Positions 1 through 5,411 of a stretch of 5,411 nt of DNA are shown here, piece by piece (within the stretch, counting starts at the first letter, position 1; each line of letters begins with the position of its first letter). The stretch is taken from contig JAHFKQ010000038.1 of NCBI GenBank assembly GCA_023245265.1, positions 2,109 through 7,519 of the forward strand, read 5' to 3'. Both the position numbers and the translations under genes were made by a program. This DNA comes from Candidatus Collierbacteria bacterium (GTDB lineage: Bacteria; Patescibacteriota; Microgenomatia; UBA1400; MFAQ01). The notes under the pieces were generated by a model, which searched no databases, was not told the DNA's origin, and was given only the letters and a program-made list of their open reading frames with translations.

Positions 1-947
1 ATAGAGCCAACATAATTTTCGCCCTGGAGATGAGCCAAGTCATAACACTCCAGACGAACCGGTGGCCGCTTGAGAAGGGGGTGCTTAAGTTTACGGACGA
101 TTTGATATTGCAAGGCATCGGTGGCGTCCGATAATTTTAAGAGAAGAGTAGTATCCCTGGTACTGAGAATGTAATGTAACCCATTGATTTGCCCCTTGAT
201 CTCATTGGCTTTTTCAAAGTCTTGTTTTTTGATGGCCGTCTTAATTTCTTGATGAAGGGCTCGATCCAAGAGAGTGAATTGACCCGACAAAAACTTTTTG
301 AGGCGACCCAGATGGGCCGCGTATTTGGGGACTGAAATCAGACCTTGACACGCCCCCGGACAGTGACCCAAATGAAAGTTAAAACAAGCTCTTTGTCTGG
401 CATTAAAGGGGGCCAGACAATATCCAAAAATGTGGCGGAGCTGTTTGGTAAGAGTTTTTGGTACGGCACCGGAGGAGTAAGGACCAAAAACTTGATTGTG
501 AACACTATCTAGATTCAAGGAAGAGATATCGGTAGCACGGACGACGGCTACTTTGGTGTCCGGCGGGTTGGTAAAAATGATATACAAGTTTGAGCGATCG
601 TCTTTGATAATGGAGTTGTATCTTGGTTGGTACTGTTTGATTAAATTAGCCTCGGTGATGACGGCTTCAATATCGTTTTTAACCGGCTTGAGATAAAGAG
701 TTTTGGTTTTGGGAAAGAACTGTAAAGCTTTGGAGGTACCCTCCAGAAAACCTTCGTAGTGTTGTTTGATGCGAGATCTGAGATTGATCGATTTACCGAT
801 ATAAAGAGGTTTTTTGTTTTTGTCTTCGAAGATGTAGACCCCAGGTAAGGAGAGCAACGAATCCCAAAAAGCCTCCGACTCCGGCGAGAATGATAAGCGG
901 AGTGGAGGTGGCGCCGACAGTAGCGAGGGTTTCGTGTGGAGTTCCAT
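1..947 (-). CDS. uvrC: UvrC, excinuclease ABC subunit C (3' end cut by window edge)
   Basis: UvrC is the nuclease of nucleotide excision repair: its N-terminal GIY-YIG domain cuts 3' of the lesion and its C-terminal RNase H-like domain cuts 5', on DNA prepared by UvrA/UvrB. I translated 315 codons here with no stop or frameshift; the gene leaves the window at base 1. Seen: the GIY-YIG core with GVY at 36-38 and YIG at 49-51, followed by K52 and R57/R59; the family segment EANLIKQYQPRYN with likely catalytic Glu99; a CFNFHLGHCPGAC cysteine segment; a UVR (UvrB-interaction) motif around residues 236-261; and the beginning of the RNase H-like domain, LECYDLAH at 299-306, where Asp303 should be the first catalytic Asp. 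ATG 947 is the only ATG between an in-frame TAA at 959-957 and the GIY-YIG motif; no clear Shine-Dalgarno is seen. Only about 40 residues separate the UVR motif from LECYDLAH, far fewer than in E. coli UvrC. No internal Met. Confidence 0.95.
   Translation of the reverse strand, partial: MELHTKPSLLSAPPPLRLSFSPESEAFWDSLLSLPGVYIFEDKNKKPLYIGKSINLRSRIKQHYEGFLEGTSKALQFFPKTKTLYLKPVKNDIEAVITEANLIKQYQPRYNSIIKDDRSNLYIIFTNPPDTKVAVVRATDISSLNLDSVHNQVFGPYSSGAVPKTLTKQLRHIFGYCLAPFNARQRACFNFHLGHCPGACQGLISVPKYAAHLGRLKKFLSGQFTLLDRALHQEIKTAIKKQDFEKANEIKGQINGLHYILSTRDTTLLLKLSDATDALQYQIVRKLKHPLLKRPPVRLECYDLAHLQGENYVGS
793..947 (-). other. 155-base coding overlap of transglutaminase-like gene and uvrC
   Basis: The last 51 codons or so of the transglutaminase-like gene and the first 51-52 codons of uvrC occupy the same bases in +1-shifted frames. 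One frame gives a membrane helix and basic tail; the other gives the UvrC N-terminus through its YIG motif. The upstream gene's TAA (795-793) lies across the UvrC codons for Gly51 and Lys52. Even if uvrC began at the latest possible TTG (857), about 65 bases would still be shared. Confidence 0.88.
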
Positions 948-2598
948 TGAGATAGATTATAACTTTCAAATCGTTTTTGCTCACGAAAGGCTGTTTTTTG
1001 GCTTTGGCATAAAGAGTGGTTTCCGAAAACGGTATCAGGTCGAGAACTTGCTCCGTGGTTTCAAGATAATCGTTGCCATTGATTTTGGCCTTGGCCACGA
1101 CGGATACTCCGGAGTGATTTTCGATTTTAAAAACCAGATCGTTCCCTTTTTGGGTCACAAACTCGGCCGACAAAGTGGCTTGAGGGAAAACAAGGGCCTC
1201 GATTGGTTCGATCGTAATACTTTTGGTTTTTTCACCGTTTTTGTAACCACCGGCCGGAATAGGATACTCGGGGTTCAAACCATGAATAACAAATACCAGA
1301 TGATTAAAATCGAGTTTATTGAAATAATCGATACCTCTTGTAGTGTTGGCCCAAGTAGGATCGACTTGAATCCAAGTAGCCTTGGCTCGATCAAAATATT
1401 CGGGCCAGGCGTGTAAGACATCTTGCGTTAAGGAAAGGGGTTTGAGATCAGGATTTTCGGAAATAGCAAAACCTTCCAGTTCTCTGGCCGGAATACCGGC
1501 TTTTCGAGCGATAGAGACAAAAGTGTCGGTAAAATCGGTACAAATGGCACTTTGAAAATTTATCAAGGATTCGGCGGCCGGGGTGCGTACGGGCTTTTGA
1601 CGATTGAGCTTGCTATAGTCGTATTTTAATTTGTCCGAAACGAAGTCATAAATAGACTTGGGAGAAGTTAAAGCTTTAATTTCGGGAACATCAAAAATAC
1701 TGTTGTCATAGTTCCAGATGGGTTGTGGTATGAGGTATTTGTCCAGGGGCTGAACTAAGGTAGACCGAGGAGAAAAATCAAGCTTCACAATAAAATCGAC
1801 CGTCACCTCCAGCTTTTGTTTGGGCTCGAGAACGAACTTGGCCAGAAAATTGCGATCACCATCGGCGTTGACAGTTATCGGTGGTGGGGAAATGTTGCGA
1901 AAGTAAACTGTCTGATATGAGGTGTCAGGGGGTAAAGCAATTTCAGTTCTGATCGTCTGGGACTCTGAGTTACTAAGATGGTAAATCAAGCGACCTTGAT
2001 AAAACTGAGTTTTGCCAAAGATAGCACTGATGGGCTTGTGGCTAATTTTTTGGCCATTAAAGTAATAGATGTTGCCGCTAATCAAATCGGGTTTGGGATC
2101 GATGTAGACCGGAGTAGAAAAGCCGGTAGGAACCACCAAAATTACCGTTTGCTCCGAGACATTTTCGTCTTGTTCGAGCCGCGGAATATCAATTTGCCAG
2201 GTACTGCCAAACTTGGTCGCGATGTCGGCCGTATCATAATCGATAGTGAAGGTGTGATTTTTGTCTTTACCGACGATCTTGTTGGCAAAGGGAAAAGTGA
2301 TGGAGGTCTGATTTAGAGTCTTGATAATATCTGTTTTGACAAAGGTACCTTCATCTTTGACTGAGATATTTTCAATCTTGGTTTCATTTAAATTGATACT
2401 GTACTCGGTAGCGTAAACTACCGACAAATTGTTTCGCTGGTTTATGACAAAACTAACATGAGTCTTCCCGGTATCGCCGACTCGATAAGTGATTTGATAT
2501 GAGGTGTTGAATTTGGCCAGAGCTAAGGCTTTTCCGGGAAACAGCAAAAATAGGCCTAGTATCAGGCAAATTCGTATAGCAGAAAAAATCTTCGTCAA
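793..2598 (-). CDS. Exported, membrane-anchored transglutaminase-like protein
   Basis: 601 residues, no specific gene name recognised. Residues 1-26 look like a signal peptide: K3 and R9, a hydrophobic core at about 10-20, and an ALA cleavage site near 24-26. Residues of about 27-285 are beta-rich and unassigned. Residues of about 305-435 match the transglutaminase core family: Cys353 in SAICTDFTDTF, His396 in LHAWPEYF and Asp413 in VDPTW form the expected Cys-His-Asp triad. A predicted beta-sandwich region follows (about 470-560), then one membrane helix (about 567-589) and a basic tail, RRQKQK. This suggests an enzyme facing outward, anchored at its C-terminus. Bacterial members are often proteases or peptide-modifying enzymes; substrate is unknown and crosslinking activity should not be assumed. 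Cys353 is the only cysteine in the mature chain, and there is no Met after the start. Start is TTG, one base after the uvrA stop; no other Met or better start precedes the signal peptide. The 3' end overlaps uvrC by 155 bases. Confidence 0.9.
   Translation of the reverse strand: MTKIFSAIRICLILGLFLLFPGKALALAKFNTSYQITYRVGDTGKTHVSFVINQRNNLSVVYATEYSINLNETKIENISVKDEGTFVKTDIIKTLNQTSITFPFANKIVGKDKNHTFTIDYDTADIATKFGSTWQIDIPRLEQDENVSEQTVILVVPTGFSTPVYIDPKPDLISGNIYYFNGQKISHKPISAIFGKTQFYQGRLIYHLSNSESQTIRTEIALPPDTSYQTVYFRNISPPPITVNADGDRNFLAKFVLEPKQKLEVTVDFIVKLDFSPRSTLVQPLDKYLIPQPIWNYDNSIFDVPEIKALTSPKSIYDFVSDKLKYDYSKLNRQKPVRTPAAESLINFQSAICTDFTDTFVSIARKAGIPARELEGFAISENPDLKPLSLTQDVLHAWPEYFDRAKATWIQVDPTWANTTRGIDYFNKLDFNHLVFVIHGLNPEYPIPAGGYKNGEKTKSITIEPIEALVFPQATLSAEFVTQKGNDLVFKIENHSGVSVVAKAKINGNDYLETTEQVLDLIPFSETTLYAKAKKQPFVSKNDLKVIIYLNGTPHETLATVGATSTPLIILAGVGGFLGFVALLTWGLHLRRQKQKTSLYR
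832..900 (-). other. Predicted C-terminal transmembrane helix of the transglutaminase-like protein
   Basis: Residues of about 567-589 are continuously hydrophobic and glycine-rich, without charge, and are followed by RRQKQK. The positive tail is the usual cytoplasmic signal, so the N-terminal bulk of the protein should lie outside the membrane. The same DNA encodes UvrC residues 17-39 in another frame. Confidence 0.8.
2521..2598 (-). other. Predicted Sec signal peptide of the transglutaminase-like protein
   Basis: The first 26 residues have a short basic N-region (K3, R9), a hydrophobic stretch ending in LLF and a PGKALA c-region. Cleavage after Ala26 is most likely, with Ala28 as an alternative. 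No lipobox cysteine is present at the cleavage site (Cys11 lies in the hydrophobic core), so a lipoprotein is not indicated. Confidence 0.8.
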
Positions 2599-2602
2599 TT
2601 TA
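2596..2602 (-). promoter_or_regulatory. Stop/start junction: uvrA TAA, one base, TTG start
   Basis: On the coding strand the order is TAA, A, TTG. I see no strong Shine-Dalgarno in the uvrA tail just upstream, which is A-rich then pyrimidine-rich. This spacing suggests that ribosomes finishing uvrA restart at the TTG (inferred translational coupling). The start is fixed by the signal peptide that follows at once and by the absence of any other Met in the protein. Confidence 0.6.
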
Positions 2603-5411
2603 GAGTAAGAGCTTTTTTAATTCTTCCGCCGTTGGGGTGGCAAATTTCTCGGCGATTTTGACCGGTGAGCCGGAAGCAATTAGCTCTCCCCCACCCTCGC
2701 CGCCTTCCGGGCCGATGTCAATAATATAGTCGGCATTTTTGATGATGTCCAGGTTATGTTCGATGACGATGACCGTATTGTTTTGATTGACCAAGTCAAC
2801 TAAGGTCTGAACCAATTTATTAAGATCTTCAAAATGAAGTCCCGTAGTGGGTTCATCCAGAATATAGACAGTGTGGCCGCTACCGGTCTTGGCCAGTTCG
2901 GTGGCCAGCTTAACCCGTTGAGCTTCTCCTCCCGAGAGAGTAGGAGCACTTTGACCGAGTTTGATGTAACCAAGTCCAACTTTTTTGATGGTTTCGATTT
3001 TTTTACTGATGGCGGGCACATTCTTAAAGAAGTCCCCGGCCTCGTCCATGGTCATCTCCAAAACTTGAGAAATCGTTTTGCCTTTGTATTCGACTTCTAA
3101 GGTGGGATCGTTAAAACGAGTTCCCTTACAAGTTTCACAAGTGATATAGATGTCACCCAAAAACTGCATCTCGATTTTTAGCTGACCGTCACCTTCACAG
3201 GTCTCACACCGACCACCTTTAACATTAAAACTAAACCGTCCCGGAGTATAGCCACGGTAACGGGCTTCCTGAGTATTGGCAAAAAGTTGGCGGATATAAT
3301 CAAAAACTTTAGTGTAAGTAGCCGGATTACTGCGGGGAGTTTTACCGATAGGACTTTGATCTATTAAAGAGACTCTTTTGACCACATCGGGGATAGTAAT
3401 GGTGCCAAATTTGATATCTTCCTTGTGGTGAAGTGGATTGAGTTTTTGGGACAAGGCTTCATAAAGAGTGTCTACAACCAGAGAGGATTTGCCGGAGCCG
3501 GAAACACCGGTAACGGCGATAAATTTATTTAGGGGAAAATCAACGACGATATCTTTGAGATTATGGTGAGTACAGCCGGTGAGACGGATAGAAGCGGGAC
3601 TTTCTACCGGGACTTTGGGTTTGATGGCGGTAATCGTTTTTTTGCCCGAGAGATATTGACCGGTAAGACAGTTGGAGTTTTTCATTTCCTCAATTGTGCC
3701 TTCAAAGGTAATCTCGCCACCAAGATAGCCCGCTTTAGGACCAAACTCCACCAGATGATCGGCACTTTCCATAGTCTGTTGGTCATGTTCGACGACCACC
3801 AAAGAGTTTCCCAGATTAACTAAACCTCGCAGAGTTTTGATAAGCTTGGCGTTGTCCCGCTGATGGAGTCCGATAGTCGGCTCGTCCAAAACATAAAGTA
3901 TGCCGGTCAGGTGAGAGCCGATTTGGCTGGCCAAACGAATTCTCTGAAGTTCTCCACCGGACAAGGTACCGGATTCCCGGGCCAAAGTGATGTAATCCAA
4001 GCCGACCGAAGTCAGGAAACTGAGTCGGTCACCAATTTCTTTGACGATAGGCTCGCAAATTTGCTGTTCGGTGTGGGTAAGTTTGGCGGATAAGTTTTGG
4101 AAAAAATTCAGAGACTTTTCGGTCGACCAGGAAGTAACTTCGCTGATGGATTGATTATCGATATGCACGGCCAAAACTTCAGGCTTGAGTCTCGTTCCCA
4201 GACAAACGGGACAGGTTTTTCGGATTAAGTATTTGGAGATTTCTTCCTTGAAGGATTCCGAGGAAGACTCTTCGTAGCGTCTTTCAAATTCTTTGGAGAG
4301 ACCGTCGAAAGTCATTTTGCGCAAAACTTTCTTGCCATGACGGTTGGTGCCTTTGATAGCATAAAGTTTGTCGCCGGTACCACCAAAAAGGGCTTGGTGT
4401 TGCTCTTTGGTCAGGTCCGCTAAAGGTTGATTACCGGAAAAGCCTTGTGAGGACATGGCCTCGAGAACCAGTTTGGCAAGCCAAGTCCGTTGTTCAAATT
4501 GAGAGGCCAGAGGAATGATGGCTCCCTCCAGAAGATTAAGTGATGGAGAAAGGACGGCCTCGGTGTCCAGAACCATCTTGGTCCCAAGACCGGTACATTC
4601 GGGACAGGCCCCCTCGGGAGCATTGAAAGAAAAATAACGCGGTTCAATTTCGGGAATAGAAATATTATCGACCGGACAGGCCAGTTTTTGGGAAAATAGA
4701 TGGTCCTCCATCATTTCCGGGTTTTCGGGGAAGGAGAGAGAAGCGTCGGAAACGATACTGACATAAACTTCGCCATCGGATATTTTGAGAGCTTGCTCCA
4801 GTGAGTCCACTAGTCTTTGTTTTTCGTATTCGGGACTGCCACCGACCTGGCCGATGACCAGTTTATCAATGACCGCTTCGATACTGTGGCGGTTATTTTT
4901 GAAAAGTGAAAGAGTCGAGCCGGTGGAAAGTAATTTTTGATCGACGCGGACTTGCTGGATACCTTGTTTCTGTAGTCCCGGGAAAAGTTCTTTGAACTCC
5001 CCTTTTTGACCTTTAACAATAGGGGCCAGAATGAGTAAACGAACCCCTTTTTGTTTGTGATAAGTGGGGTGAGAAATAGCCAGATCGACGACGGCCTTGT
5101 AAATCTGATTGATATCTTGGGGCATGATTTCGCGACCGCATTGAGGGCAGTGTGGGTGGCCAATACGGGCAAAAAGCAGACGGAGGTAGTCGTAAATCTC
5201 GGTGACGGTACCGACGGTACTACGGGGATTGTGACTCCCCTGCTTTTGGTCGATGAGAATCGCCGGAGAGAGACCCTCGATCTGGTCGACATCGGGTTTG
5301 TCCATGACACCTAGAAACTGACGAGCGTAAGAGCTGAGGGACTCGACATAGCGGCGCTGACCTTCGGCATAGATAGTGTCGTGAGCCATGCTGGATTTAC
5401 CACTACCGGAG
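2600..5411 (-). CDS. uvrA: UvrA, excinuclease ABC subunit A (5' end cut by window edge)
   Basis: UvrA is the DNA-damage-sensing ATPase of nucleotide excision repair; as a dimer it finds distortions and loads UvrB. The reading frame enters at the right edge within the first Walker A motif (SGSGKSS at 5410-5390), so about 30 N-terminal residues are outside the window and the Met at 5389 is internal, not the start. Counting from that Met: IYAEGQRRYVESLSSYARQF (6-25); the UvrB-binding/insertion region (about 115-235); a CxxC-type zinc region at 238-265; CPVC at 393-396; ABC signature LSGGE at 476-480 and Walker B (YVLDEP) at 499-504; second Walker A, GVSGSGKSS, at 628-636; the paired CETC cysteines at 728-731 and 751-754; second signature LSGGE at 818-822 and Walker B (YILDEP) at 842-847. 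Length agrees with a full-size UvrA. Odd: the first pair of the zinc region reads CPVD rather than CxxC. It is probably the first gene of the visible operon. Confidence 0.98.
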   Translation of the reverse strand, partial: SGSGKSSMAHDTIYAEGQRRYVESLSSYARQFLGVMDKPDVDQIEGLSPAILIDQKQGSHNPRSTVGTVTEIYDYLRLLFARIGHPHCPQCGREIMPQDINQIYKAVVDLAISHPTYHKQKGVRLLILAPIVKGQKGEFKELFPGLQKQGIQQVRVDQKLLSTGSTLSLFKNNRHSIEAVIDKLVIGQVGGSPEYEKQRLVDSLEQALKISDGEVYVSIVSDASLSFPENPEMMEDHLFSQKLACPVDNISIPEIEPRYFSFNAPEGACPECTGLGTKMVLDTEAVLSPSLNLLEGAIIPLASQFEQRTWLAKLVLEAMSSQGFSGNQPLADLTKEQHQALFGGTGDKLYAIKGTNRHGKKVLRKMTFDGLSKEFERRYEESSSESFKEEISKYLIRKTCPVCLGTRLKPEVLAVHIDNQSISEVTSWSTEKSLNFFQNLSAKLTHTEQQICEPIVKEIGDRLSFLTSVGLDYITLARESGTLSGGELQRIRLASQIGSHLTGILYVLDEPTIGLHQRDNAKLIKTLRGLVNLGNSLVVVEHDQQTMESADHLVEFGPKAGYLGGEITFEGTIEEMKNSNCLTGQYLSGKKTITAIKPKVPVESPASIRLTGCTHHNLKDIVVDFPLNKFIAVTGVSGSGKSSLVVDTLYEALSQKLNPLHHKEDIKFGTITIPDVVKRVSLIDQSPIGKTPRSNPATYTKVFDYIRQLFANTQEARYRGYTPGRFSFNVKGGRCETCEGDGQLKIEMQFLGDIYITCETCKGTRFNDPTLEVEYKGKTISQVLEMTMDEAGDFFKNVPAISKKIETIKKVGLGYIKLGQSAPTLSGGEAQRVKLATELAKTGSGHTVYILDEPTTGLHFEDLNKLVQTLVDLVNQNNTVIVIEHNLDIIKNADYIIDIGPEGGEGGGELIASGSPVKIAEKFATPTAEELKKLLL

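Noticed and set aside
1..792. Apparent gene-free stretch or uvrC pseudogene at the left edge
   Set aside because: Codon-by-codon translation of the minus strand gives an uninterrupted UvrC frame from 947 to base 3. It merely lacks a stop within the window.
855..857. TTG as the uvrC start, with a GGAGG-like sequence upstream (876-872)
   Set aside because: The spacing of 14 bases is long, and starting here would leave only five residues before GVY and remove the family-like AFWDSLL segment. ATG 947 is preferred, though not proven.
934..1416. Plus-strand open frame of 160 codons
   Set aside because: It is antisense to the transglutaminase-like gene, has no recognisable motif and its composition looks like a mirror of the coding strand; the minus-strand protein has a full catalytic triad and signal peptide.
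1978..2316. Plus-strand open frame of 112 codons
   Set aside because: Antisense shadow of the beta-rich N-terminal region of the transglutaminase-like gene, with no family resemblance or ribosome binding site.
2599..2599. Promoter or terminator between uvrA and the transglutaminase-like gene
   Set aside because: There is only one intergenic base, and no hairpin with a T-run on the coding strand is evident around the junction.
4810..5314. Open frames of 166 codons (minus, alternative frame) and 87 codons (plus)
   Set aside because: Both lie entirely inside the strongly conserved first half of uvrA and have low-complexity Ser/Pro-rich or featureless translations.
5387..5389. ATG at 5389 as the uvrA start
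   Set aside because: The frame continues upstream into SGSGKSS, the first Walker A motif, so this Met is internal.

Overview
All recognisable genes lie on the minus strand and are packed with essentially no intergenic space. In order of transcription (right to left) they are: uvrA, missing its 5' end at the right edge; a secreted, membrane-anchored transglutaminase-like protein; and uvrC, missing its 3' end at the left edge. UvrA and UvrC are two of the three subunits of the bacterial nucleotide excision repair nuclease. UvrB is not in the window.

Layout: uvrA fills 2600-5411 and ends with TAA at 2602-2600. After one base, a TTG codon at 2598 starts the transglutaminase-like gene, which runs to 793. 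uvrC starts inside that gene at ATG 947 in the +1 frame, so the two coding regions share 155 bases, and it continues off the left edge. Stop/start adjacency and overlap suggest one transcript with coupled translation. I see no internal promoter, terminator, RNA gene, mobile element, repeat array or CRISPR. The only gene-free base between coding regions is 2599.

Organism: a bacterium using the standard code (no in-frame TGA in the reading frames followed). The tight packing, a UvrC shorter than usual between its UVR motif and nuclease domain, and a TTG start would fit a small-genome lineage such as Patescibacteria/CPR. That placement is an inference from general features, not from a marker gene.

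How the genes relate: UvrA recognises damage and loads UvrB; UvrC then makes both incisions. The middle gene product is predicted to be exported, with a Cys-His-Asp transglutaminase core outside the cell and a C-terminal membrane anchor. It has no obvious mechanistic link to repair, so the linkage may reflect genome compaction only. The main points for a second look are the 155-base overlap that encodes a membrane anchor in one frame and the UvrC N-terminus in the other, the compact UvrC, the lack of internal methionine in two consecutive proteins, and a cysteine-to-aspartate change in a UvrA CxxC pair.
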